Shown: positions 11,993 to 25,229, numbered from the stretch's first letter. The stretch: 64,000 nucleotides of DNA from Saccharina japonica (GCA_008828725.1 MEHQ01001058.1:442071-506070); one strand, 5' to 3'. Notes: a model not told the origin generated them from the letters alone. A program made the numbers and translations.

Positions 11993-14900
11993 GAGTTAAA
12001 CATGATCCACCCAAACGGTGACAGCACGAAGCCGGCGGGAATTCAGCGCGCCCAAACAACCCGCAGATCCACCCAAGCGGGAATGACCAGAGCTCCTGAG
12101 CGAGGCCCGGCGGCGGAGCCCGGCGTGGCGCGGGCGGGGCGGGGCGAGCCCGGGCGAGGGCCGGGCCCAGCAAGGGCGTTGAGAACTGTTTGAGGCGAGT
12201 TTTCGAAGAAGGACCGGTAAAGGAACCTTACCCCCGTCCGACTCTCTTTGTCAGAACGGAACATCGGGAAAAAACAATCTCTCCACGGCCGAATCGGCGC
12301 GCACAAATTAACCAAACCGACAGGGACAGGTCTAGTGAGGACGCCCTCGCTGGGCCTCGCCCGCGTGGGCCTCGGGGGCTCGAGCTCCGGGCCAGATTTA
12401 GACACGGTTTGTTTTACCCGCCGGGGAACAAATTTCAAAACATAAACAGACGAGAAAATTAAAGCACAATTTTTCAAGTACAAAGCCGTTCGAGAGCTAC
12501 GAGGCTGGGGAGAGCACTCACGTGTCGGCGATGAGGGCCGTCATGGTACCAAAGTCTGGAGTCTTCCGTCCCAGTGCTCAGAGCTATCTGTGTCTTGTGC
12601 CGGGGGTCGAGCGCGGTGCGTGTGTCGTGGCTTGCCTCGAAGATGGCGGAATTAAAGCGCTTGGGGGATGGCTTGTTGTGTTTGTGTGCCTGTCTGCTTT
12701 CGTGGGGAAGAAGTTGATGACTCTGGGGGTGGAGCAATTCGTGCGAATAAAGTGCATGTTGAAATAGGAAAAAAAAAGGCAGTAGTTCAAATCATGGAAC
12801 CATGTCGTTTTAGGAAAATTTATTGGAAACTATTCTTTTTGGTCGTTTCGTCTGCCGACCCATATGGCATTTTCATGTGACATTTTCATGGCGCATCTTG
12901 GCGTTCATGGCACACACATATTCTTCGTGCATGTTTTCATGAATAATAATTGGTCACGAGCGGCCCGCGGATCCCGATGATACATACACTGATACTGCTG
13001 CCGGTCTGTACCGGGTTCCTCCCGTGCCTATTTTGGGGAGGATTTGCCCCGGATCTCATGCCCGAAAGCCGAAAGTGCCCTAAAAAGTGTGGCCGCAGGG
13101 GGCCGGTCGGGATACGATGAACAAAAAATGTAGACGAAAAACGTTTTTTTTTTTTGCTTCCTCTCTGTATCTGGTATATAATAAAAACAAAATTCAAAAA
13201 TATGATATTTTTATTATTATTATGTGCGTGTGTGTGTGTCGTACAGGTATCATATTATGAAGTGACATGATATCATACATATTGCGAACACTAATAAAAT
13301 AATGAGTGGTGTGGTGGCTCACTGATATTTTACTGCCATTTTTATTTTATAGGGAGAAGATAACGTGGTCGGTGCGCTTGGGCTATTTTTTTATTGCCCC
13401 CCCGGACAAAGAAAAAACACATGAATCACATATTAAAATGGTGAGCCACATGTCACCTAAATAAAAATAACTCGTACTATGTGTGCAGCAGTAAATAGTA
13501 GTAATAAATTCAGTACTACCGTACGTAATTGATGTACGAGTAAAATCACATGACATTCATTGTAGTAATAAATACAACGAATACAAGTTAACGAACGATC
13601 TTCAGTTTATTTTGTGTGCTTGCGAACATGATACACCACCACCGCCGCGTGCGTGATGAGTGTGTGAAGTGTGAAGTATCTTGTTTTTCATATAATATGT
13701 TTCGCCCTGATTCCTGTTTTTGTTTCGGACAACATGCACGCACATCATATAATAAATAAATACCGTGCGCAAACTCGTACATTTATTTATTGAGTGAAAA
13801 ATAGTCGTACCAAAGATAGATCGTACGCGTGTAAATATCTTACACATAATATAGAAGAGGAGGGGAAAGAGGGGAAATCATCATCATCGTCCGTCGTAGA
13901 TAAAATGAGATGTGGTTCACCATCCATCATGTATTATTTTTGTGTAAAAATAACTGTATCAAAACCACTACGTACTATTATTTTAGTATTAGAAATACCT
14001 ACTCTCCCGCACCCTCAACCCGCCCCCCCCTTTTTTACTTAAAAAAACATACAAACAACAACAACAACAGAAAGAAGGAGCATACAGCAGCACACAGAGT
14101 AGCGCAGCACACAGCACAGCACACACAGCAGCAGCAGCATCAAAATCAGCAAGCAGCACGGCAACAGCAGCAGCAGCAGCAGTCGCACAAGGCAGTCGCA
14201 CGTATATATGTACCACGTACGTACGTACGTACGCAGTACATAATAATAGAGGATCGTCGTCTTGTTCTTTTCTAGAAAAGATAACAGGAACCAACGTTGG
14301 GCAGCAATCGACATCTACGCCAACCACACGACGACCAAAAAAGACTCTAGAGGCCGTCGGTGGTGCTAGTTTGGATCCACCTACATACCTGAGACTATAC
14401 GGGGGTACAACACCGTGCACCGTACGTGCCACATACTACACCGCACCACCACCCCACAACCTACACAGGATCTCTAGATCGCGGTCGAAATTATTTACAG
14501 GTATAGGCAGGGCATCAGGAAATCTTGATAAAAATACGTTGATTGTTTGTTGCGAGTATCCTCCGCGGATCTCGGGGCCGCCGTGCTTTCGTTTTTTTTT
14601 GCGATTTCTCGATTATTCGCACCACAAATATTAATCGCGAATGAATGTGTTACTGGTGGTGGTGGTGGTGGTGCTCATACATGCATGTCTCTTTGGACTG
14701 AATCATGTATGTATGTAATGTATGTGATGGTGTGATGCTCGTCTTATTCTGCTGTGCCCTGTCGTCGCTGTCTGTGCTCTCGGTACAACAACAACAACAG
14801 ACATCTGAACAGCAAGCATAATAATATATGCTCACTCATCTCATCGTTCATCGCACAACAGCAGCAGCAGCAGCACTGAAATTCACGAGAAATCTTCATC

Positions 14901-15999
14901 TCCAAGGCATACCGGTAGATTTTTTTCGTCCTACACTCATTCATATAAAACACCTCGCACCGAACTTCAGTCTTCGAAAATCTGACGATCACTCTCACTT
15001 TTCTTCTCATGATACTGCACCGACAATCGACGCCACGCAAGCAGAGAACAACACACGAACAACGAGTACTCCTACGACGTTGCTGTAGTATCGTTGTTGT
15101 GTATGCACATGACATATAATGCACACCTATTTTATTGTCTCCACGTTGTCTGTCTCTGTGCTGGCATATATATACCACTCACTGCAGCACCACACCATGG
15201 CACAACAGGAACACCTCAGGATCATACCTACGCAGTACGAACGGTATATCTACGCGTACGACTTTTCTCGACGCCCACCCCTACACCTTGCCCACACACA
15301 GTCGAACAGACAACAACAAACAACAACCACCCCAAGATCATGTATGTACGTACGTACGCACGGTATTTGTGTTTACCGGCAATATTACATGAAAGATCGC
15401 ATAATTTTTGCAGCGGCCAGCATTTTATACAGCTTGCTGACTGTACGAGTACCGCAGACAGATCTAGACAAGATACCGGTAGATCGGTAGATACATACTG
15501 TGATTTCAGATAGATGGATAGATGATGCTGATGGAGAGAGGGTGTACGATACAGAGCCTATGAAACCTACGAGTATACGACGAGTAGCACGTACTATTGG
15601 ATGGAGTGCATGCAGTCTAAAGCAGCAGCAGGGGATACCGAAAAAGAGAGACGGCGGCAGCGCTGATAAGAGTAGTACAAGTATTAACAGCGGTACAGGT
15701 ATATACTCGTAGTCGTAACAAACCGCGATCATCTATCTCGTCAACTGACTGCATTGCAGCAAGCAGCTTACATTACGTACGTACCGCCTCCGAGTCGCCC
15801 AGAAACGTCAACACCACAGCTGCTGCAGCAGCAGTAATAGTAGGGACACACACAGATACATTTCGCACCCGTAGTTTCTGACCGCGTCAACTTCTTCGTG
15901 GTCGAAACGCTTTTCTTTGCTGGGCGAAAGGCAGTGCCTAATACTACGTCCTACAGCAGTCTATAAGAGTACATTCAGTATACCTTCATCAATCAGCTA
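11993..15999. other. Upstream of AP2 gene, then AT-rich and CAG-rich intergenic DNA
   Basis: A GC-rich stretch at 12090-12400 lies upstream of the AP2 gene and may include its promoter. On the minus strand a short ATG-led frame (MTALIAD) ends in a good donor, gtgagtg, near 12531, but its phase does not fit an obvious acceptor in the AP2 ORF. The stretch 13200-14000 is AT-rich. From 14050 to 15800 there are CAG, CA and TACG microsatellites. No other gene was recognised. Confidence 0.45.
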
Positions 16000-16012
16000 C
16001 GCACAGAGAGTA

Positions 16013-16056
<44 letters not shown>

Positions 16057-16069
16057 AACTCTCTGTGCG
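16000..16069. repeat. 12-bp inverted repeat flanking a (CTG)n tract
   Basis: The arm cgcacagagagt at 16000-16011 has its exact reverse complement at 16058-16069. Between them lies a nearly pure CTG tract. The whole unit can extrude as a hairpin. Confidence 0.85.
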
Positions 16070-16656
16070 GGTATCACGTAGCGAGGGGAGCGTGGTATCA
16101 CGTCACCAGAGGGGGGGGTGGGGTGGTTACCGAGGATCCATATAGCCAGGAAAGGGGCCTGGGAGTGTGCAAGGGGCGCCTAACTTGTGCAATCCGATTT
16201 ACTCTCGTCGGTGACCACACCCAACACCAGGGCGCGGTCGCGATCTCGCGGAAGGTGTCTCTCAATCCGCAGTCCAACAACTGAAGTATGCGCGCGCGGG
16301 GTAGCCAGGGGAGGCCAGCATACGTGGGGGAAGGATGAAGCAGCGGGGGTGGGGGGGGGGGGACAGGGGCAGAGGGGGGCTGGAACAGCAGGGGGGGTGA
16401 TAGACTCTACCCCTACTCACATACGAGGGGGGGGGGGGGGGCAGGGTGTGTGTGGTAATTTACATACCGGCTCCATCCGCAGGGTCGGGGGGGGGGGGGG
16501 TGGACAGACTCAACACATCCCACCCATGGCGTGGGGATTGAGCCTGGATGAAGCTTACAGGATATGCAAACAGCAAAGGAAGGTATACTACAGGTACAAG
16601 ACAGGAGCAAGACAGGAGGACGTAACGGAATAGGCTAACCGGTACAACACGTTTGT

Positions 16657-16674
16657 TAGTATTAATAGTAGTAA

Positions 16675-16742
<68 letters not shown>

Positions 16743-16760
16743 CAGTAGTAGTAGTAGTAA
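16657..16760. repeat. (TAG)n microsatellite, about 100 bp
   Basis: A nearly pure TAG/AGT run with minor interruptions. The antisense poly-Leu and poly-Tyr ORFs over it are artefacts. Confidence 0.95.
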
Positions 16761-16837
16761 CCAGGCTGGATATATTCCTACGAAACAAGCTGGGTATTTT
16801 CCTTGTATATTCGATTCCATTCGGTTCTTCTCTTCAT

Positions 16838-16876
16838 GATATAATGATGATATAATGATGATATAATGATGATAGC
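16838..16876. repeat. Three tandem 13-bp units (TGATATAATGATG)
   Basis: Three exact copies of a 13-base unit. Confidence 0.85.
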
Positions 16877-17882
16877 TGTCTAAGAGTGATCGGCATTTGT
16901 TTGGATTTTTACTACGCTGCTTGTCGGAACGCAAACAGACATAACAATAATGATGATGACATACCGGGACATCATTTTATGATCATATCCCCATCGCAAT
17001 CAAAACAAAATCCACTTCGTACGTACATTATTTTCTTTAAAATACGGTGATAAAGAGGATAATGATATTCCCATGACAATCAACAAAATTATAAAACATT
17101 TGGTTATCCATCTTCCAACAAAGAACGTACGGCGCACATATATTATCATTTCAATTAAAAACCCACGGAAGAAAACGAGACCCAAGATCCAGCCACGGCA
17201 TTCAACTAAAAGTTATCTATCATATCATAGAAACATATCACATGAAAGAATCGCCAAGAATCGCCAGTATCGAGAACAATACCCACTGAAAACCAACGAC
17301 GACTTGACCTTAAAGAACCTAACGCAAATCGAACAATATGGTATAGATATCAACAGTACGAGAAGTATTTCTTTTCGGAAGTACAAAGCGCAAAACCCGA
17401 CGAAAAAACGAAGAATATCGCTCTCAACCAATCCCTGTCCCGCTTTCCCCGCTTGGGCATAATTGAAAGCACCGCTCCCCACCCCACCCCACCGATCCCT
17501 ATAAGACTTTATCACCATTCCCCTTAAGTTCCACTATTTTTATGTCCAAGCCGTCGTCTCTTCCCTACCCCGCATAATTTGTGTGCCTTCCTCCTCACAC
17601 CATAGGAAGCAGTCCTCCGCCTTATGTCTCTCCTCCACATACTATAGCGACTTTGTGGCGGTCCCTCAGCGCAAGCTTGTGAATCGGTACAGCCAGCGCC
17701 AAATCGCCACGTAGGTGGCCACCGAGACCATCTGGAAAAGACGTTGCTTGCAGACACCTTTTCGGTCAAGGGGCATACGCTTGTCCCTCCGACAGCGTTC
17801 GCCGTGAAGTCGTCGCATTTCTACCCAGTGCTGTGTCCGACGCTGTCCGATGCTGCCCGATGCATCAAACGGTTTCCACAGC
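16877..17882. other. Intergenic, no gene recognised
   Basis: An AT-rich part (16940-17450) is followed by a mixed part. Short ORFs only, with no family features. Confidence 0.4.
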
Positions 17883-18069
17883 GGGGGGGGGGGGGGGGGG
17901 GGGGGGTCCTTTTTTTTTTTGAGGGGGGGAGGGTACTCATTAGTTGCTTGCCTTAGTCATTTGAACATTGACTACGCATCCCTTTCGAGACGGAGCACGG
18001 GGGCGTACTCATTTGTTCTCGCCTTAGTCGTTTGAGCATTGACCACGCGCCCATTGCGAGACGGAGCAT
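17883..18069 (-). repeat. Two adjacent copies of poly(C)-tailed repeat subfamily B
   Basis: Read on the minus strand, each copy runs from tgctccgtctcgaaaggg through gcgtggtcaatggtcaaatg to atgagtac. The first copy (17934-17998) then meets a C tract. On the plus strand this is G(24) at 17883-17906 plus further G runs up to 17933. The second copy is 18004-18069. Confidence 0.8.
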
Positions 18070-18187
18070 CGTTCCTACTCCTATTAGAGACACCTCCAAC
18101 ATTAGTATTCGGGCGCTCCTTGTGTCTTTTTCATACATTACATAAACACTTTTTGTCTACGAGCGTACCTTATCCCCCTTCCACGAT

Positions 18188-18438
18188 GGGGGGGGGGGGG
18201 GTGTACTCATGTCGTGCACGGCCGTAGTCATATGACCATAGACCCTCGCATCCCTACAATGCCGGGACGGAGCATGTCGGGTTTTCACCGACCAGGCAGA
18301 CGGAGCTGCATCCTGGGGGGGGTGTACTCATGTCGTGCACGGCCGTAGGCGTATGACCATAGACCCTCGCATCCCTACAATGCCGGGACGGAGCACGTTG
18401 GATTTTCACCAACCAGGCAGCATCCTGGGGGGGGGGGG
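18188..18438 (-). repeat. Two head-to-tail copies of poly(C)-tailed repeat family A
   Basis: Copies at 18188-18314 and 18315-18426 run from aggatgcagc or aggatgctgc through the cggtgaaaacccgac, ccgggcattgtaggg-like and actacggccgtgcacgacat blocks to gagtaca. Each is followed on the minus strand by a C tract (G runs at 18188-18201 and 18315-18322 on the plus strand). A third G run follows at 18427-18438. Confidence 0.85.
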
Positions 18439-19995
18439 TTATGGCCGGCTATGCTATTAATAGTCGAAGGACACCTGTCCCGGGTGAGAATAATAGTGGC
18501 TGGGCTTGCGCTATCCGGGTGTGGAAACAGCTGATCCATCTCGATCAGCACTGCCTACGTGTTAGACGTACATCATTAACACTGGGCTACGGGTCAGCGC
18601 CGACTCTTCGCTCAGTAATATGGTGTACACGTAACGGTCCACGCGTGTTGGCCCCGATTGTAGGCCTGCGTACATGGCGTCAAGCAAGGAGTATCACTTT
18701 GTCGCGTCGCTGCTGTAGCGCCGTAGTAGGGTCTCGGAGGCCTCCTTTCTCGATGACGCGATGATTTTTCGGATATTGCTGTCGACGCTGAAGGACGCAC
18801 CGCGTTTCAGTTGGTGGCTCACATGGTGGCGAATGCGCGCTCGCTTCAAGGCGCGGTAGAAGCGCCCGGACAGGTTGCTAGTGCTGCTTCGCCTGCCTGC
18901 CTGCCTGCCTGCCTGCCTGCGCATCTACTCGGCGAGACAAGCGTGCATGCCGCGTGGCGGGTTCTATTGCGCCGTAGGAGGACACCAGACCGAAGTAAGG
19001 TCACCGAGTAGGTAGTAGGAACTCCTACATCCTTCCCAGGGAGCGACGTCCCATAGACACGAACTCGGAATTTGGCATGACTTCGGACGAGTCCACGGGT
19101 CCCGCCCTCTACCAGGTGGCAGCGGCGTTCCGTTGTGGCTAGCTCCCTTGCCGGGCATTGGCAAGGCCTCTGGCCTCGGTACCCCAAAACTGATTGTCTG
19201 CACCCGATGGGTATGATACCTTGGAGACCCTCATAGGGCCTCTCATAGCGAACTCGCCTGAGCTTCTTCGCCCTTTGTTTTTGGGAGTCCCCCGGAGGTG
19301 ATGACTTCGACGTCGTATGATGGCAACGCCATAATTTCCTGAGGCGCCTTCCTCCCATCAGATTTCCCGGAACGACGTCCACCACCGCTTCCTTCGAAAC
19401 CCCGGACACGCTACAAGGGTCCTTTCGACTCCTGCAGACGAGGCGGATGAGGTCCAAATAGGGCAGCCCCTTTCTGACTGCATACCTCAGAGTGTGCCGG
19501 CAAGGACAGAAAAAAACTTTGCCGGCACCTTCTCCATCAAGCTCCAGGCGGACGCGAACGCTCTCCATGCCTGAGCCATCATCGACAGTCCAAACCTTCC
19601 ACCCCCGGCGGACAGGCTCTACTGCCCTTGCTGATCGGTGGAGGTGTGCCGCCAACCGGCTCGACGAGCACCCGTCTTCAAATGCAGACAATCATTACAC
19701 TATCGCCGGGAGCTCGAGCGGATGTTCAAGCAACCACATCTCGCCCGCGCTAATGCTTGCCCCCTGGCACGCCCGCAGGGGAAGCTCTCACATCACCCAT
19801 TTGTCGCCCGCAGTCCGCTGCGCCATGGGCCTGGTTTTACGGTCAGGTTGGCCGACTGTTAGTCAGGCACGCGCGGCGGCATATTCTCGAGTATTTTTCA
19901 CTTCACCGTCTCGCACTATATCCCAATGGTGCTCTCTACCGCGTACGCTTCATTGCGGAAGGCCACACGAAGCACTATTACCCCACCCCCCCGGC
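18439..19995. other. Block of unresolved, possibly decayed coding sequence
   Basis: The composition changes to GC-balanced with almost no homopolymers. The longest frame is minus 18846-19691 (281 residues, no ATG start, TTG at its edge). Its first half holds plausible globular sequence around VFFCPCRHTLRYAVRKGLPY. A plus-strand frame near 19757-19980 (with RLALYPNGALYRVRFIAEGH) also looks protein-like. Neither is recognised, and frames change and break, which suggests a decayed mobile element or pseudogene. Confidence 0.3.
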
Positions 19996-20228
19996 CTGCT
20001 CCGTCTCGAAAGGGATGCGTGGTCAATGGTCAAATGACTAAGGCAAGCAACAAATGAGTACGCCCCCCCCCGCTCCCCCCAACACCTCACGGCGCTCCGC
20101 GCTTGGTGCACGCAATGTCTACCTCGTTGGTGAAAACACAACGTTCTCCGTCGCGACATTGTAAAGATGTGAGGGTCTATGGTCATAAGACTACGGCCGT
20201 GCACGACACGAGTGCACCCCCCCCACAC
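19996..20228 (+). repeat. Poly(C)-tailed repeats: subfamily B copy followed by family A copy
   Basis: The B copy at about 19997-20076 runs into a C-rich tract (20063-20080). The A copy (about 20081-20216) starts at cacctcacggcgctccgcgc and ends in C(8) at 20217-20224. Both have the same polarity. Confidence 0.8.
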
Positions 20229-20235
20229 ACACCCG

Positions 20236-20430
20236 TCCGCGGCATAGACTTCAAGGCCTTCCAAAATGGAAGCCTCTTACGGCGTAGACACGCGCATGCT
20301 ACGGGTAGGGTGAACTCGAAAATTCTGAGGGTGGTGACGTGAGGAGCTCCATACCATAAGCGATTCACCCACAAAACGAGTTTGACAAACCCTGTGAGGC
20401 AAAAAGCTACGGGTAGTGTCTTGCTTGTGT
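20236..20430. repeat. Diverged relative of the GCTACGATAGAGG MITE family
   Basis: The segment ggtggtgacgtgaggagctc plus ccatacc-like sequence near 20330-20380 aligns with the inverted MITE copy at 59818-60063. Versions of the terminus (gcatgctacgggtagggtg and agctacgggtag) lie near 20288 and 20406. Confidence 0.35.
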
Positions 20431-20450
20431 AAATGGCGATGCATCCTCGG

Positions 20451-20900
20451 TCAGCTATTGCTGGAGGAAGGGGGGAAACCTCCACAGTTCTGGGTGTGAC
20501 CGTTGTCATGCCGATGCTGATGTCGTCCAAGCAGGGGGGGGGGCGCTTCAGCCCCTTCTGATTCATATTCCTCTCGGATCTTCTTCAACACTGGCGGCAG
20601 CGGCATGCAGAAAAATGCCGGTCCCATGACGCCCAATTGCTGCAGTGCGCTCTGGAGCAGTCGAGTTTGTGCCTCTCCCCTGAATCCGCATAGAAGAACC
20701 ACGGGGGTGGTTCTCTGGCCGTACGACTTGGCGATGAACTGCATAAGTAAGCGCCGGTACGCGGGTGGCCGCCTCCACGAGCACAAGCTGTCCGTTTGGC
20801 CGCGTCGAAGACGTTAGAGGCGTTCACAAGAAGAAGCCAGTTGTCCACCTCGTGGGTGCACCCGAGCGCGTAGCGATACTTGCTCCGGCCTCCCCCGTAC
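20451..20900 (-). pseudogene. Unrecognised protein fragment with frame shifts
   Basis: Minus-strand frames YRYALGCTHEVDNWLLLVNA, then QLVLVEAATRVPALT, then QFIAKSYGQRTTPVVLLCGF follow each other in three different frames. This looks like one coding sequence broken by two small indels. The family is unknown. Confidence 0.25.
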
Positions 20901-21324
20901 CAAAACCCTAAACTTCCCTCCCCACCCGATCAGCTTCTTCCACCCACGGCCGCCACTACCGCATGGCTGCCGTATGGTCCAGACTGCAAGAACGCACCTC
21001 CACTCCGTTTCTACGCATACGGGTGCGGTATATCTCCCCCCATACCATGAGGTTAAATTGCAGGAAGGCCTGCCAAAACTCCGTATTTTATGCGCTCCCA
21101 GAAGGCGTCGATGCTGGTTTCAAAGTTCTCGTGGCCTCAACCGATCCTGATGGTAAAATATAGGTGAGAAAAAACATAATCCTGTCATTCCCCGCTCCTG
21201 GTAGCGCGTTCCAAGAGCTGATGACCTTGAGAGCTACCTGCAGAGCAAAGTCTTCTTCTGCGTGCCACTTGGGACCACTCCCTTCCTCAGGTTTAACGGA
21301 AATCTTTGGCTAGAATGGATAGTC
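20901..21324. other. Short intergenic stretch, nothing recognised
   Basis: No ORF with supporting features. Confidence 0.4.
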
Positions 21325-22290
21325 TTCTAGCCTACTCAGCCAGCTCCTACCTTACCCAGCCACCTAGTTGCCTACTCAAGGTATCTACTAGCCGACTCAG
21401 TCACCTATTAGCCTACTCAGTCACCCACTAGCCTACTCGGCCAGATACTAACCTACCCAGCCACCTACTATTAATAGCCTACTCAGTCACCTACTAGCCT
21501 ACTCAGTCACCTAATATTACACTCAGTCACCTACTAGCCCACTCAATTAATCACCCATGAGCCTACTCAGTCACCTACTTGTGTCTACTCAGTAACCTGC
21601 TAGCCTACTCAGCCACCTGATATTCTACTCAGTCACCTACTAGCCCACTCAATCATCCATGAGCCTACTCAGTCACCTACTTGTGTCTACTCAGTAACCT
21701 GCTAGCCTACTCAGTCGCCTACTAGCCTACTCAAGGCATCTACTAGTCTACTTAGTCACCTACTAGTCTACTCAGTTACCCCATCCTACTCAGTAACCTA
21801 CTATTTTACTTAGTCACCTACTAGCCTACTCAGTCACCTACTAGCCTACTCAGTCACCTGCCTACTCAGCCACCCACCAGCCTACTCAGGCACCCACTAG
21901 CCTACTCAGGCACCCACTAGCCTACTCAGTCATCTACTATTCTACTCAGTCACCTACTAGCCTACTCAGTCACCTACTAGCCTACTCAGTTACCTATGTA
22001 CTAGCCTACAGTCACCAACTAGCCTACTCAGCCACTTACTAGCCTACTCAGTTACCTAGTGGTCTACTCAGCCACCTACTAGCCCTCTCAGTCACCTGCT
22101 AGCCCACTCAGTCACTAGCCTACTCAGTGACCTTACTAGTCCACCCAGTCACCTACTTGTCTACTCAGTCACCTACCATCATACTCAAGGCATCTACTAT
22201 TCTACTCAGGCACCTACTAGTCTACTGGGCCACCTACAAGCCTGCTCAGTCACCTACTAGCCTACTCAGTCAGCACGGACTGACTAGACC
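21325..22290 (+). repeat. About 960-bp minisatellite, unit CCTACTCAGTCACCTACTAG
   Basis: Nearly fifty diverged 20-base units run without a break. A higher-order repeat of about 110 bases containing cactcaatcatccatgagcc and cctacttgtgtctactcag occurs twice (about 21530-21610 and 21640-21715). The ORF over its right end (22127-22510) is a by-product. Confidence 0.95.
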
Positions 22291-22299
22291 AACTAGTAG

Positions 22300-25228
22300 A
22301 TTACCCCTTCGAGTCAACATCAATGGCTGCCATCGCAGCCACTGCTGCCTCGAGGACAGAAGCACAGTGATCTCCCCGGAAACCAGCCTTCCCCTGCTCC
22401 CACACTCTCATCGCCAGACCCCCACACGGTTCCACGAGACAGCCGCGAGTTGCAAATTCTCCCCTCCTCCCCCGAATACCGATATGCTGACGACTATATC
22501 TCGAAGTTAGCCGTGTCCGTGGCTTCGTAGGCGGCTTTCTGAGCCGTTTTGATACTCAACTGATGTGGCTCATCAACCACAGGAGGAGAAGAAGGGGGAT
22601 GCCACCGCGTTTCACAGGGTTTAATCCCTCGCGGCGCTTCACCCTGCCGCCCTGCGAGTGTGCAGGAGAGTCGGGAGGATGTACGCTAGCTTGACTGCCC
22701 TCAGGAGTGAGTCCGTCGTCTCCGAGGGCCTGTCCATCTGTGCTGCCGATGCGGTTCCAGGGCGTGGCTGGGGAGGTGGCGCACGTGGACAAGCAGCTGG
22801 ATGTGGGCGGTTGCCAGCCCCGATTGCAATTTGACAACGGCGGCGAAGCGTTGTTGGAGCCCTTGAAGGGGGATATCATCATGTGGTACTGTTGTTATCA
22901 AAAAGCATCTTGGTCTCAAGAGTTTCAGAGTAGTAGTTAACGGAGCCCTTCAAGGTTCCCCCCCTCGTCATCGCGGGGCCTCCTTCCGAGTCTAACGATC
23001 GCAACGAGGGGTCCAGGGGCGGTCTGAACTGCCGCCCTTAGTGCTTCCCGGCTTCCTGTTGAGCCGTGCGCACCCATGTGCGCCGCAGAGAAACGGCGCC
23101 TGCGCCCCACCTCTCGCGACGATCTCCACCACACACCACGCATGCATAACGTGCTGATGTCCACACTACAGCCCCACCACTCGGTGCCCCCCGAGCGACC
23201 GCGGCCCAAAAGCCTCCGTACATCACGCCGTATTTTAGCTTGTTCTTGTGACCGCAAGGTGTCACCGTGTGTCCCCCCCAAGCCGTACTCAAATCTCTGC
23301 TGGACCTTCCAGACGGCGGCGCCCCCTTTGGGCGTGGAGGCAGGCGGGGCATTGGTGCGCCCTAGCAACCGTCGTCGCCTGATACCCTCCGCACGTCCCG
23401 CCGTCTTGGCTGGCATCAGCAAAGGCACGGAGCTGTAGCACGTCTCCCGATGACGTGCTGGACTCCCTGTCAGACTCTCCAGATGGTGCCACCTTCTCTG
23501 GGCGGGCGATCCTGGTGCTTGATCTTGTGAGTCACGAGAGCCACGTCCTTGTACCGCCGCGCGTTCGGCACTGCTCGTTCCATATGCACATGGCTCTACG
23601 AGGGACGCCACGCCACCTCGGTTTTAGCATCCGCTGTTCCCCAGAAGGGGCGTGCTCTCCCGGCTATCTCCCCCTTGTTGTTCGCCAAATCTGAGGGGTA
23701 GAGCACCACCCACAGGCTTGTCTTCAGGGGTTCGTTCCTAGCCTATCCCGGCCTCTCTCCCGGCACTGGTCGCTCGTGGTTCACGTCCATACCCGCGCGG
23801 TCGGGCTTGCTCATCCCTCGCGGCCGGTTCCCCCTCCCCCGTCAGACGCATGGTAGACACGGCTGGTCCAGGCGTCACAGAGGCGGTGCTGATCCGCGTC
23901 CACGGGGGTCCCCAAGCGCTCTTGAGCGAAGCAACGCTACCGTCTCGATCGGCCTTACTGCTACCAGTGGTTGCGCGAGCTGCGCCTTCTCGGTGAAGTG
24001 GACTCCCTACCAACGGGTCTTTCATATCAGCGCCGGAGTCTCTCTTTCTTGATGGGTCAACGGCACACCCACGAAGATACGCAGACCTCACTCCATTCTT
24101 GCGAAACTTCTTGGGGCCCTAGGCACCAGAGTGTCTGGTGCAACTCCCACACGCCATCAAAGTCTGCGAGGTATTCCTCCCGTACATGGGACCCAACGTT
24201 CAGTCGTCGGCTCGGAAGAGGTAGCAGGACGTCCTTTGGGTGCACCTCTCAGGCGTCGAATAGGCAACGTCAGCGGGTGACTGCCCCCCTTCCCCTCCGT
24301 CCTTCCGAACGGGATAATCGCGGTAGACCCCCCCCAGAGACAGGAAAAGAGCGTCGCAGATCAAGGCTCGCCGAAGGAACGAAGAGGTTGGGCTCTCCGC
24401 ATGAACACACAGCATCTTCTCAAATGATCCGTGTGAGCTAGTGGTCCCGTGCTGCGCCGTGCCAGGTCCAGCCGTAGCCCCCCTCCCCCTAAAAGGACAT
24501 CGGCGAACCGCAGGGCAACATTACCACCGACCACACCGCTCCCCAACCTGGGGAGGGGACAGCCCCCCCCAGTGCGGCGATAGCTGGGCGAGGGAGTAGG
24601 CTCCCGACGGGCCATTTCGCACGGCACTCGATGCAAGGGGACCTCGAGGCGCTGGCACTTCCCGGGAGGCGCTCCGCACGTTCCAGCACACCTTGTGCGT
24701 GAACCGGCTTACCATGGATGCATGGGAGCGGCACGGGCGCTTGGCCGTCATCTATTTCCCACACGGGTCCGTTCAGGGCACGACCGCTGTAGACATACGG
24801 GGCACAGGCAGACCCTGGCTTCCCTCCCGCCTTGTATGTGCTCGCGTCAGTCGCCCGAGTGCGCTCCCTTCCCTCGTCCCTTCCCGACGCGGGATGTCGC
24901 TGTTATTTTTGCAGCGGCGACCGCGAGGCTGTCGCCGCGCGATTCCAACGCAGCCCCCCCCGGCAGTGAAGCTATTGCACCGTCGAATCTCACGTGGAAC
25001 CGTGGGTGTTGGTCCGATAAAAGGTGAGCGATAGTGCCTGTGCGAGCATGACTTGGGTTCTAACGCGCGCCCACCCCTCCCGACCTTTCTTTGTCTCGGC
25101 CAGCGGCCGCCTGAGCCCTTCCTAAAGCACGCAACGCACGGGTGAGCGAGGACGTCGAAGATAAAGGGAGCTCCCTCCTCTGGTGCCGTGCCCAGCGTGG
25201 CGATGTTTGAAAGAGCTCGTGCTATTAA
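22300..25228. other. GC-rich unresolved block, possibly a decayed retroelement
   Basis: Few homopolymers and mixed composition set this block apart from its surroundings. Minus-strand frames contain short hints of Copia-like pol sequence: LRAFADASQDGGTCGGY at about 23400 (RNase H-like) and VWELHQTLWCL at about 24150 (like the VxxLxKxLYGL reverse-transcriptase motif). The frames are broken and no LTR pair was seen, so this is a guess. Confidence 0.25.
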
Positions 25229-25229
25229 C

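Noticed and set aside
12531..12551. Short first exon (MTALIAD) of the AP2 gene
   Set aside because: The donor is good, but its phase (2) does not match the acceptors seen at the start of the AP2 ORF, which also has its own ATG with an upstream stop.
21325..22290. CRISPR array
   Set aside because: The 20-bp units are contiguous and diverged, with no unique spacers, in a eukaryotic context.
22300..25228. Copia-type retrotransposon
   Set aside because: Two motif-like strings only, in different broken frames, and no LTR pair was seen. Kept as an unresolved block.
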